64,000 nt of DNA from Hypericum androsaemum (lineage: Eukaryota > Streptophyta > Magnoliopsida > Malpighiales > Hypericaceae), in contig OZ023190.1 in NCBI GenBank assembly GCA_963995505.1, forward strand, positions 2,870,516 to 2,934,515. The letters are read 5' to 3'. Positions 14,501-24,975 of this stretch are shown piece after piece. The notes below the pieces were generated by a model. The model worked only from the letters and a program-made list of their open reading frames with translations. It searched no databases and had not been told where the DNA came from. Made by a program: the position numbers and the translations under genes. Each line of letters starts with the position of its first letter. Positions within the stretch are counted from its first letter, which is position 1.

Positions 14501-15153
14501 TCATCATCTCACCGCTTCAGGAATTGTGCCATAAATTTTTAACACTTATAAAAAATGTTGTACTTGTAACTAACGACGAAGTAATTTTAACAGTTTATCT
14601 GCTTTACTTATTAATACGTGTAAACTTTGGTGTCTACCAGGATCACAATACAAATTTAGATAAACTAATTTAATGATGGGTGGATCATATCAATTTGACA
14701 TGGAGTACTAAGTCCTTAAGTACATAATAAAGCTAGAACGATGCTCGCTTCCACTTGCAAGTAACTTCAGGAGATCAACCAACATCGCACTGCCAAAAGT
14801 TGGTTCTCCACTATCTTTGATTTTCTGTTAATTTAATGAGGCTTCCTTGAGCAATTGGTTTCCATTGTGGGGTAACATTTTACCCATAGTGGCATTTTCC
14901 TATCAGCAATCTCTTCCCCGTGAGAAAGTTGTTATAGCTCAATAAAAATATTTCTTGTTCGAACCCTTAAAATACATCAGTGTTAAATACTTGTTAAAGA
15001 GTTTTGTTATCTTTCAAATATCATATCCGACTCAATTTTTAATTAGAAAAAAATTGTTGGATACTGTTATAAATGTTCCACCAAGATCGAAACCCGACTT
15101 GTTCAAGATCGTTGACTTTATCAGGCCAAACCGATCTTGCCCGAGATCTTTAT
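11556..15153. other. AT-rich intergenic region without recognisable genes
   Basis: About 3.6 kb of AT-rich DNA. I checked both strands for conserved protein motifs, structured RNA signatures and element ends with target duplications and found none that hold up. Confidence 0.5.
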
Positions 15154-15437
15154 TGTTGGGATGGCGAGAAATAGGAAAGACTTATTTCCTATTCCTATTC
15201 CTATTCTGACTAGATTCTGGACTCCTAATTAGACCTAGATATGTTACTTGTACAACAAGGGTTTGCCTCTATATAAAGGCATGTTACCCTAAGGTTTTGT
15301 ATGGCTTTGTGGCTCGGAAACTCATCAATAAAAGTTCTCCTTTCTCCCCGTGGATGTAGGCATTAGGCCGAACCACGTAATTTTCTTGTTCCGTGTTCTT
15401 TGTGCGATCTTGTTCTCTAGTTGCTGAATTCCTAACA
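15154..15437 (+). repeat. LTR 1 of the tandem copia element
   Basis: 284 bp, TG...CA, with a TATATAAA box at 15270-15277. It differs from LTR 2 at very few positions (for example near 15260), so the duplication is young. Confidence 0.9.
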
Positions 15438-15464
15438 AGTGGTATCAAGAGCTAAGGTTGGAGG

Positions 15465-16628
15465 ATGTCGGATCACGGCGCGAAGTTTGCTCTTGTGAAG
15501 TTCGATGGTTCGTTGAATTTCAGGTTATGGCAAAGGCGTGTCAACTATCTCCTCGTGCAGCAAGGGATGGTCATCGCGCTCTCGGAGAAGAAGTCCGAGA
15601 AGATGGACGAGCAAGAGTGGGAAGAGTTGGAGGCCAAGGCGGTAGCGAAGATTCGCTTGTGCTTGGCGGATGATGAGGAGCCAGCAGCTGGGTTGTGGAA
15701 GAGGATCCAGGTCGGAGTCAAAGAAGTTCAATGGAAGTGGCTTCAAGTGCGGAGAAGGGCACATGAAGGGGACTATCCAGGACGAACTGGGAATCAAGAC
15801 AACGAGGAGGGATCGGCATCCACAACCATGGCCACATATTCAGACGGGTCGGATGGTGACTGGCTTTCTGTCTTATCAAGTCCAATGCATCCCGGTAATC
15901 TCTTTTTATTAGGGACCTTGGATTATAACAGTGATAGTTATAAAGGTATGCTAATGAAGGTGGAGAAGGATGCGATGGTAGGGATGAAGGGTGAAAGAAA
16001 ATACCTACAGGTTAGTGGAGAACATTATTGTAGGTGGAGTCACATCAATGGGTCTGAAGGAGTTGGCAAAAGCTCAGGTCATATGAGGTTGGTTCGTATG
16101 AGGGAGCAAAGGCTTGACATGGATGGTTTGAGTGTAGTTGGGATTCGCGAAGACATGGATAGCAAGCTATGGTTGTTTCATGGAGGCATGGTTGGCAAGG
16201 AGCCATGGTTGTTTCGGAGAAGCATTGTTAGCTGGGCCCTGCTATGGTTGTCTAAAGGGACGTGCACGTCAAAGGTGTTGGATAGGTTTTGCATTGGGCA
16301 TGCGAAGCCATTGGTGATACCACGGGCGAATCGGGTATCTCACTCAAGGCCGAACAGTAGAGTTCGAGGCATGTCGAGGGTTCTACTTAGTAGAATAAAA
16401 GGTTGCCCTTTGTATGCTATTGCATGTAGCATTGGTATGAGGCAAGAAGGTCCAGCGGAGAAGCAGTTCGAGGTTGCGGAGCATGGGGTTGACCGGAAAA
16501 TAGAGAGCGCATCTATTGGTCACAAGTTTGCTTCAGCAGGTGGACTTACTAGTTGGAGTTCGATGGAGGTTGGAGAGAATAGGCCAAGCAAGCTCAGAAG
16601 CTCGAGCTTGGGAGCTGGCTCCAAGTGA
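15465..16628 (+). pseudogene. Gag-like frame of the tandem copia element, copy 1
   Basis: Open frame of 387 codons starting 12 bp after the primer-binding site. Residues 1-75 (MSDHGAKFALVKFDG...) are a typical Ty1-copia gag N-terminus. From about residue 85 the native frame is lost. The zinc-knuckle remnant FKCGEGHMK is in a different frame (about 15742-15770), and later residues such as NLFLLGTLD and VMKGER-like stretches recall the protease to pre-integrase region. The long frame is therefore partly fortuitous. It lacks any catalytic domain. Confidence 0.7.
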
Positions 16629-16830
16629 TTGAACAAAAAGTGAAGAGAAAGTTGAGATGGTCTTATTGATGCAGTTATCTATGGTCCGAGATGGAGTCGG
16701 TGGAGTTGGATTGGTTTTGCAAGATCTCATGGTTCTTCATGGGGCGGTGTTTTGTCAAGGTGGAGTTTGTTGAAGTTCGGGTGGAGCTTCATGGTTCTTC
16801 CACGAGATAATTTCTCGCCAAGGTGGAGAT

Positions 16831-17114
16831 TGTTGGGATGGCGAGAAATAGGAAAGACTTATTTCCTATTCCTATTCCTATTCTGACTAGATTCTGGACT
16901 CCTAATTAGACCTAGATATGTTACTTGTACAACAAGAGTTTGCCTCTATATAAAGGCATGTTACCCTAAGGTTTTGTATGGCTTTGTGGCTCGGAAACTC
17001 ATCAATAAAAGTTCTCCTTTCTCCCCGTGGATGTAGGCATTAGGCCGAACCACGTAATTTTCTTGTTCCGTGTTCTTTGTGCGATCTTGTTCTCTAGTTG
17101 CTGAATTCCTAACA
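16831..17114 (+). repeat. LTR 2 (shared middle LTR)
   Basis: Same 284-bp sequence as LTR 1. It serves as the 3' LTR of the first unit and the 5' LTR of the second. Confidence 0.9.
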
Positions 17115-17141
17115 AGTGGTATCAAGAGCTAAGGTTGGAGG

Positions 17142-18305
17142 ATGTCGGATCACGGCGCGAAGTTTGCTCTTGTGAAGTTCGATGGTTCGTTGAATTTCAG
17201 GTTATGGCAAAGGCGTGTCAACGATCTCCTCGTGCAGCAAGGGATGGTCATCGCGCTCTCGGAGAAGAAGTCCGAGAAGATGGACGAGCAAGAGTGGGAA
17301 GAGTTGGAGGCCAAGGCGGTAGCGAAGATTCGCTTGTGCTTGGCGGATGAGGAGGAGCCAGCAGCTGGGTTGTGGAAGAGGATCCAGGTCGGAGTCAAAG
17401 AAGTTCAATAGAAGTGGCTTCAAGTGCGGAGAAGGGCACATGAAGGGGAATATCCAGGACGAACTGGGAATCAAGACAACGAGGAGGGATCGGCATCCAC
17501 AACCATGGCCACATATTCAGACGGGTCGGATGGTGACTGGCTTTCTGTCTTATCAAGTCCAATGCATCCCGGTAATCTCTTTTTATTAGGGATCTTGGAT
17601 TATAACAGTGATAGTTATAAAGGTATGCTAATGAAGGTGGAGAAGGATGCGATGGTAGGGATGAAGGGTGAAAGAAAATACCTACAGGTTAGTGGAGAAC
17701 ATTATTGTAGGTGGAGTCACATCAATGGGTCTGAAGGAGTTGGCAAAAGCTCAGGTCATATGAGGTTGGTTCGTATGAGGGAGCAAAGGCTTGACATGGA
17801 TGGTTTGAGTGTAGTTGGGATTCGCGAAGACATGGATAGCAAGCTATGGTTGTTTCATGGAGGCATGGTTGGCAAGGAGCCATGGTTGTCTCGGAGAAGC
17901 ATTGTTAACTGGGCCCTGCTATGGTTGTCTAAAGGGACGTGCACGTCAAAGGTGTTGGATAGGTTTTGCATTGGGCATGCGAAGCCATTGGTGATACCAC
18001 GGGCGAATCGGGTATCTCACTCAAGGCCGAACAGTAGAGTTCGAGGCATGTCGAGGGTTCTACTTAGTAGAATAAAAGGTTGCCCTTTGTATGCTATTGC
18101 ATGTAGCATTGGTATGAGGCAAGAAGGTCCAGCGGAGAAGCAGTTCGAGGTTGCGGAGCATGGGGTTGACCGGAAAATAGAGAGCGCATCTATTGGTCAC
18201 AAGTTTGCTTCAGCAGGTGGACTTACTAGTTGGAGTTCGATGGAGGTTGGAGAGAATAGGCCAAGCAAGCTCAGAAGCTCGAGCTTGGGAGCTGGCTCCA
18301 AGTGA
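17142..18305 (+). pseudogene. Gag-like frame, copy 2, with premature stop
   Basis: Nearly identical to the copy at 15465-16628, but a Trp codon is a TAG stop at 17409-17411, so the 387-codon frame is split. A frame reopens at 17424. Other differences from copy 1 are single bases. Confidence 0.75.
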
Positions 18306-18507
18306 TTGAACAAAAAGTGAAGAGAAAGTTGAGATGGTCTTATTGATGCAGTTATCTATGGTCCGAGATGGAGTCGGTGGAGTTGGATTGGTTTTGCAAG
18401 ATCTCATGGTTCTTCATGGGGCGGTGTTTTGTCAAGGTGGAGTTTGTTGAAGTTCGGGTGGAGCTTCATGGTTCTTCCACGAGATGATTTCTCGCCAAGG
18501 TGGAGAT

Positions 18508-18719
18508 TGTTGGGATGGCGAGAAATAGGAAAGACTTATTTCCTATTCCTATTCCTATTCTGACTAGATTCTGGACTCCTAATTAGACCTAGATATGTTA
18601 CTTGTACAACAAGGGTTTGCCTCTATATAAAGGCATGTTACCCTAAGGTTTTGTATGGCTTTGTGGCTCGGAAACTCATCAATAAAAGTTCTCCTTTCTT
18701 CCCGTGGATGTAGGCATTA
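18508..18719 (+). repeat. LTR 3, truncated at its 3' end
   Basis: Matches the first about 212 bp of LTR 1 and then changes abruptly to unrelated sequence, so the 3' part of this LTR is deleted. Confidence 0.88.
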
Positions 18720-19365
18720 TACTACCATGTCCGGATCATATCATCTCAATCCATCACTGGCATTCTCCCATCCGTAATCTCTTGGCCTTCGCTCAACTTT
18801 TCACATTCCTAATGCAAATTAACTGTGTTGCTCAATAGACAAATAGGCTCGTATTTAAACTAAACGCAATCATTTGGGAAAAGTTTAGACATTAAATTAG
18901 AGCAGATCTGTTGGATAAGGTTCCATAGTGAGATGGTGAGAAGGACATAGGCTGAGTAGTGTGTCCACAAGAATATAGCTTAGACCTTTGTCGAAAAACT
19001 ATAGGATAAAATAAATTAAACATTAATGGATTTATAACGCCACCTTCCAGGATCAATGTTGGAATATATTGTCACAGCAGCATAACATTAAAGCAAAATG
19101 GAATATCAGTTCCCTGTGGAGAAGGAGATCAGCTTCCGTTAGATTTTTATTTAAGAAATATTATTTTAAGAATGAACACTTATTAAGTTGGAACCACACT
19201 AAATTTACATAGGTTAGAAGTCAGCTAATTAGGGATCGCAAAAAAATATGCGTACATTATGGATTAGATCTTACCTGTACTCCGCAGGTCTATGATATAT
19301 TTCCTTTGCCCCGGTGTGGGATAGAGTATGAGTTTATATTTAGAGGTATAGTTTAGTGTTGGATA
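18720..19365. other. Intergenic DNA between mobile elements
   Basis: AT-rich, no recognisable coding sequence. Confidence 0.5.
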
Positions 19366-20303
19366 TAAATTTTAGGGAAAAGTCCACTTTAGTACCCTAT
19401 AGTATCGCCCAAAATTACTTAAGTACCCTGTGGTAAAAAACCGACCAATCGAGTCATACTTATTCTAATTAACATCAAAAAGGGCCTCGGGCAGCTGCCC
19501 GGAGCTGCCCGGACCCGCCCGAACCCTGCCCGGGCTACGTGGCCAGCCACGTCACCAAAACTTGATAACATGGCGCCACGTCACCTCTTCTTCTTCTTCT
19601 TCTTCTTCTTCTTCTTCTTCACGTCACCAAAACTTTGGAGATGTCCTCGGCAGTGGAGAAAGTTTTAATTTGGACAAAGGGAAAGGGCTGTACTTCCTGT
19701 TCATCAAGGCGGAGGCCAAGACACCGGGAGGCCTGGTGGCCCGCCCGGTTCTGACTAGCTACTACAAGAGCGAGGAGTTCAAGACGAGGCCGTATGACCC
19801 GTACAACGTGTACACTAGCCTGAACGACGCGGTCCTCTGCCCGGACTCCGACCAGAGCATGTACACCCAGATGCTCTGCGGCCTCCTCATGCGTGACGAG
19901 GTCCTCCGCGCTATCTGCTTCCTCCAGCTCAATTGGAGGCAGCTCGTCGAGGACATCTCCACTGGCACCCTAAACGACAAGGTTACCGACCCAATCCTCA
20001 GGGACTGCCGAGGACATCTCCAAAGTTTTGGTGACGTGGAGGAGGAGGAGGAGGAGGAGAAGAAGAAGAAGAAGAAGAAGAAGAAGAAGAAGAGGTGACG
20101 TGGCTCGACGTCATCAAGTTTTGGTGACGTGGCTGGCCACGTAGCCCGGGCAGGGTTCGGGCGGGTCCGGGCAGCTGCCCGAGGCCCTTTTTGATGTTAA
20201 TTAGAATAAGTATGACTCAATTTGTCAGTTTTTTACTACAGGGTACTAAAGTGATTTTGGGCGATACTACAGGGTACTAAAGTGAACTTTTCCCTAAATT
20301 TTA
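19366..20303. mobile_element. Pack-MULE (element A) carrying a GH3 fragment
   Basis: Perfect 9-bp target duplication TAAATTTTA at 19366-19374 and 20295-20303 flanks a 920-bp element (19375-20294). Its terminal inverted repeats are about 280 bp, beginning GGGAAAAGTCCAC on the left and GGGAAAAGTTCAC on the right. A 9-bp duplication and long inverted repeats are the Mutator superfamily signature. The arms contain a GC-rich palindromic section (GGGCAGCTGCCCG) and a (CTT)n/(AAG)n tract. The inner 34 bp of the arms (19621-19654 and 20004-20037) are perfect inverted repeats bounding a captured gene segment. No transposase is encoded, so it is non-autonomous. Confidence 0.93.
19655..20003 (+). pseudogene. 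Captured GH3 (acyl-acid amido synthetase) gene fragment
   Basis: The frame reads [20 protein letters not shown], then [21 protein letters not shown] and [18 protein letters not shown]. These are hallmark GH3 family segments; GH3 enzymes conjugate amino acids to auxin or jasmonate. Compared with GH3 proteins, a stretch of about 10-11 residues (the VGAVFASG region) is missing in frame. The short repeat 'tcctccgcg' occurs at the join and would explain a repeat-mediated deletion. The fragment is GC-rich at third positions. It sits inside a 178-codon open frame (19562-20098) whose ends come from the transposon arms. It covers only a small part of a GH3 enzyme and cannot be catalytic. Confidence 0.88.
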
Positions 20304-20959
20304 TGATCTTAAGAAGACCTAATAAAAATTGACATAATTCAGAGTTCAATACCTGACAGATATAACTCTTGGTGTAATATTTACCTTTAAAAAATCTTAT
20401 GCCTCTCATACGTTACATCTTACACTACTCTGAACCATACACTGATTAGAAAGTTAGACTATTATATCCATATAATATATAGGAAAAAGTCTACTTAAGT
20501 ACCATGTGGTATCGCAAAAAATTAAGTCAGTACTCTGTGGTTTAAAACGTATCAATTGAGTCAAACTTATTCTAATTAAAATCAATTAGAGGCCCGGGCA
20601 GCTGCCCGAAGCCTACCCGTCTTGCCCAGACCCTGCCCGGCCATGTGGACCAACCACATCAGATTTCTCTGCTGACGTGGCACTACGTGGCATCCCTCTC
20701 TCCTCCTTCCCCTTTCCCACTCATCTTCTCACTCATCTCCTTCTTTCCTGCGTCTCATCATCTCCTTCCTCAAAACCATCTTCATCCTACAAACCAAAAC
20801 ACGACAGAATCTCTAACCAACCAAAACCCAAAAAAGACAACATCCCATTAAGTGTTAAAACTAGCTCACCTCCCGATCCCGAAGGTAACCACCGCCGCCA
20901 AAACCTCACTCACTCTCTCTCTCTCTCTTTCTCTCTCCCTCCCTTCTCTCACCTACTCT

Positions 20960-21420
20960 CTCTCATCACTTTGGAAGCTCCCGGGCAGTCGGAGACCACC
21001 TCGACGGCGAGGTCCCGGTCCATCTCGAACCACTACGAGCCCTCGTCTTCGTCCAGTTGTACGTCACCGTCATCATCGTCGGTGGTCTCTGATGCAGATT
21101 GCCTGGGATGGCGACGGGCGGACGTCGGTGGGGAGCGAGCTCTGGAAGGGGCTCGCCACGAAGGAGTTTGACTGGGACTCAGATGGCACCGTGTCCAGCT
21201 TCAAGGCGACAAAACCTGCCACATCGTCGATGTTGACGCAGATGATGATGAGCCTCGAGACGGGGCAGAGAAGAAGGAGACAGTGAGTAATTATAGCTAC
21301 CGGAAAGCCGAGGCGCTGACCGATGAGATTGAGGAGGTGTCTCAGGTTGTTAGGGAGGTATTTAGGGTCAAGAACATCCTACTTAACTCCCAGGACGAGG
21401 TGGGTTTTGGGAGATCGATC
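20960..21420 (+). pseudogene. Captured exon-like sequence of unidentified origin
   Basis: Between the inverted arms of element B lies GC-rich, low-repeat sequence with several open frames. One reads WDGDGRTSVGSELWKGLATK. A second, from 21283, reads SYRKAEALTDEIEEVSQVV and runs into a canonical donor-like GAG|GTGGGT near 21402. This looks like exon material captured from a host gene, but I do not recognise the family and the frames are not continuous. Confidence 0.45.
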
Positions 21421-21809
21421 CTCTGTGATTGGTTTGGTCTCCGGGTTTTTGTCTTTTCGGGTTTGTTGATGTTGTTGTTGGCGATGAGGAGGAAGGAGCG
21501 GGGGAAAGTTTGGGATGCTTCTATGTGTTTCTAGAGACATCTTCCCCCTAAAATTCGAAGCTGATGGTGGTGAATGGTGGGTTATTTTAGTTTTCAATTT
21601 TTGAGTTAATTGAGGGTTCTGGGGAAGAAGAAGAAGAAGAAGAAGAAGAAGAAAAAAGGGAAGGAGGAGAGAGAGGGAACAGAGAAAGAAGAAAGAGAGG
21701 GGAAGGAGGATGAGGGGATGCCACGTGGTGCCACGTTCGCATCTAATTCTGATGTGGCTGGTCCACGTGGCCGGGCAGGGTCTGGGCAAGACGGGTAGGC
21801 TTCGGGCAG

Positions 21810-22065
21810 CTGCCCGGCAGGGGCGGAGGTACCTTAAGAGGAGTGGGGGCAATTGCCCCCACTTAATTTTTTTTATGTTTGATAATTAGTTATATTTTTT
21901 AATGTATGTTCCCACTAAAATTAGAAATTGACCCCACTAAAAAATTAATCAACCTAAAAATTGAAACCAGAATAGTTCGTTACCGACTTATCATATGCTA
22001 GTCGGGCCGAAAAAATTATATTGCCCCCACTCCCCAAATTTTCTGGCCCCGCCCCTGCTGCCCGG
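21810..22065. mobile_element. hAT-type MITE nested in element B
   Basis: Perfect 8-bp target duplication CTGCCCGG (21810-21817 and 22058-22065) flanks a 240-bp element whose ends are CAGGGGCGGAGGTACC and, inverted, CAGGGGCGGGGCCAGA. CAGGGGCGG ends with 8-bp duplications are typical hAT-superfamily termini. Too short to code for a transposase. Confidence 0.92.
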
Positions 22066-22186
22066 GCCTCTAATTGATTTTAATTGGGATACGTTTGACT
22101 CAATTGATACGTTTTAAACCGCAGGGTACTGACTTGATTTTTCTTGATACCACAGGGTACTTAAATGGACTTTTTCCTAATATATA

Positions 22187-23300
22187 TTATTAGAAGCATT
22201 AAACAAAATTTTCCGACCTTCTTTGCAATTCTCGAATAGACTAAGTTGTTGTGGCATATTTTTTATTCAAACTTTATACATAAATTAAAACTTTATTTTT
22301 AAAAATATCAGAAAATAATACTATGTAATCCCCGAGTGGCAAAAAGAATAAGATTATAGGTATTATCAAATAACAGAAAACAATTAAAAGATGGCAATTT
22401 TCAGGGGGGGGCGAGGATTGATGTGGAGGCCGTGTCAGTAATCAATAAGGAGTAGTGATTAGAGAGAGAAGGGAACCAGACAGAGAGAGCTGCCTCCCTG
22501 TTGGTAGACACGTCATCTTTAGTTTCGTTGAAATTATCTAGTATTGAACATCTACTATCCTACCGATCCATGTTCGCGTATAGAAGTTAATTACGATAAA
22601 ATCTTTGTAAAGTGATAACTTATTTGAACTGATAAAAAATTTTGGTCTTAAGTCGGGACCAATTTTATAAATTAATAACTACTCTATCATAATAATTTAT
22701 ACTTTTTAATAAAATTTTAGTGTTAAAATTCAGTTTCAATTTTCAGATAGAGTGATATTTTTTAATAAATACACATATTTTTGCCTACTTTACAAATTCG
22801 AAACATATTTTAAGACACTAGTTTGTGCTAAACTTGATTGTTTGATAAATTTATATCATTATTCATCTTCTCAATTGCCCTCAAATGATCATTATGATCG
22901 CCATTTTGTTACCAAAAAATATCACAATCGAGTATAGCATCTGAATAATACTATAACCGATATATAAGCTAATTTGAATATAAAAAATAATTTTTTGGTA
23001 TTTACGTATTTATTATTCAAAAATTCACTTTTAAATATTTTTGGAGGAAAAAATTAAATTTTTTTTATGTAATAACCTCTTTTAAGTGATCATTTTTTTT
23101 AGTCCCAATAATATTATTTTAGAGAAATTTTAATATATTATATAAGCTAAATTTCTAATTTCTAATTAAACTATAACAATCGCTTGACTCGTTATTTTGA
23201 TCTACGTGTTTCATGCTACAAATAACACGAGTACACTATGGGTTTAGGCGACGTGTGCTAAAGAATATTAACGATGCAACAAATAAGGTTATTATTTTCA
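22187..23300. other. AT-rich intergenic region
   Basis: Very AT-rich DNA with a short G-run near 22406. No coding region, RNA gene or bounded repeat found. Confidence 0.5.
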
Positions 23301-23901
23301 CTTTTTTTCAAGGTTTTTAAATACGCGGTCCGACCGGCGGTTCGACCGGTCAGACAATGATTCGGTAAGAAGGGCGTACCGGGTTTGCTCGTTGAAACGC
23401 CAACCTTACGAACCGCCCAAAATCCGGTCAGACCGGGCAGTTCGTACGGAAAACTGACCCGGAAATTTCGGGTTCGTAAGGTTTTTTGCTTAAAACTTGA
23501 AAATTAAACCAAAATTTTCCAACTTAGAACATCGAGGAAAATATGATCGAAACTCTTACCCCCAAATCATGGAAAAAAAACCCCAAGACCCACGAAATCG
23601 TGAAGGGTGGTTTTTTACTTTTTTTAGAATTAAAATGAATGCTTGTTTAAATTGGAAGGGAAATAAGTTTATATATATTATTAATAGTGGGCCTTATTTC
23701 TCCATGTTGGGCCGGAGACTTTTAACCAAACAAGTAATGGTGGGCCTTATTAATATTGGTGGCACTTCAAAAAAAATTAATATATAAGTAAAAAAATTAC
23801 CTGGTCCGACCGGTGGTTCAACCGGTTGGACCGTTCGACCCGGAGTTCGGCCCAAAATCCGGGTCGATCTCCGGGTCGTATTTGAAAACCTTGCTTTTTT
23901 T
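23301..23901. mobile_element. hAT-like non-autonomous element
   Basis: An 8-bp duplication CTTTTTTT (23301-23308 and 23894-23901) flanks 23309-23893 (585 bp). The inverted ends are CAAGGTTTTTAAATACG and, inverted from the right, CAAGGTTTTCAAATACG. Subterminal CCGACCGG-type motifs occur at both ends. The T-rich duplication is low complexity, but the matched ends support it. No transposase. A related, more eroded copy lies at 34737-35455. Confidence 0.82.
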
Positions 23902-24975
23902 TCCTTGATAAATGGGAACCGCACCACCTGGCTTTGGGTCAGTACAATTTCTTACAAGTCCCTTTCTAGCCTAAAGCCTGAAGCCTGGCCTGTGGCCAGT
24001 CCCGCCTGTATTGGTTTTAGATTTAGTGGGAACTACATAAAAAAAATTATACGGAGGGGACTAAATTTGAGTCGTCAGATATAATTATCTTTAAATATGA
24101 TGGTCAATAATCTTCAGGTGATAATAGTTTAAATGTGAAGTGATATTAGTTTGCATGAGACTGATTTTCATGTAAAGTAATATTGATTTGCATGTAAAAT
24201 AATATTTGTTTGTATATGTAATGATATTGGTTTGCGTTAGTTCCCGCATGAGGACTAACCCAATCTCCCACCAAATCCGGCCCCGCCAGTGTTGGATCAA
24301 TCACAAGGAAAGTTCTCCCACTCGCGCAAGCTTCATTTTCTTAACCATTTGGGATCCAGCAATTGGTTAGCCAGGTTATTGGTGCCTCTTCTGTGGCCAT
24401 TTGTTACTGATTGAATCATAGATCCAATAATTCATCATAATAAGAACATCAGTTACAGTATCCGAACATCACGTGAGGTCAATTAAATATCCAAACATCA
24501 CGTGGTTTCAAACAACTAGCACACCAAATGACCAATACAAGATGGAAGTTCTGTGCTGAATAGAATTTTTTCCCCGGAACGTACTTAATGTCGCACCCAC
24601 TTGGCATTTTAACTACACTCATTCAGCGCGATGCCGAAGAAAATTATGTCTCAGCAAGAACCGTACCTGGGTTGACTAACCGGTGTTCGTACATAAAAGC
24701 ATTCCTGTATTTAGATCCTCGCAACCTCTGTAAATGTACATAAATGGAGTTCGTACATGTATTTAGAGGAACTTCTGCACAATGTTATACGCAGCAGCAA
24801 TGGTTCGCCGAAACTAAACTTTCTGTCATTTAAAGCAATACACTTAATGAAGCTCCATAATAATCTTTAAAGATAAATAGAGGCAGCTTCCCGAATCGAT
24901 TCACGAATCTCTACATAGTTTAAGTACAATGGGGTGCTTTGCCTCCAATGGCATCAATAAATCAACCAGCAACAA
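23902..24975. other. Intergenic region and SmE 3' flank
   Basis: No coding sequence recognised. Contains the 3' UTR and flank of the minus-strand SmE gene at its right end. Confidence 0.5.

Larger units (their letters stand above)
15154..18719 (+). mobile_element. Tandem (three-LTR) Ty1-copia-derived non-autonomous element
   Basis: Structure is LTR - internal - LTR - internal - truncated LTR. The LTRs are 15154-15437 and 16831-17114 (284 bp each, TGTTGGG...CTAACA) plus 18508-18719, cut off at its 3' side. The two internal regions are both 1393 bp and nearly identical. Each starts with a primer-binding site, TGGTATCAAGAGC, close to the initiator-tRNA-Met complement, and ends in a purine-rich tract before the next LTR. 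Only gag-like and degraded protease/pre-integrase sequence remains, with no integrase or reverse transcriptase. The layout is the classic product of unequal recombination between LTRs. No TSD was found, which fits the lost right end. Confidence 0.92.
20473..22186. mobile_element. Mutator-type element B with captured sequence
   Basis: Perfect 9-bp target duplication TAATATATA at 20473-20481 and 22178-22186 flanks 20482-22177 (1696 bp). The terminal repeats begin GGAAAAAGTC and are related to those of element A at 19375 and element C at 27196. They share a subterminal 'accctgcccgg' section and GA/CT-rich inner arms. A hAT-type MITE (21818-22057) is nested in the right arm. The centre (about 20960-21500) is GC-rich, non-repetitive and probably captured. 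No transposase. Confidence 0.92.
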
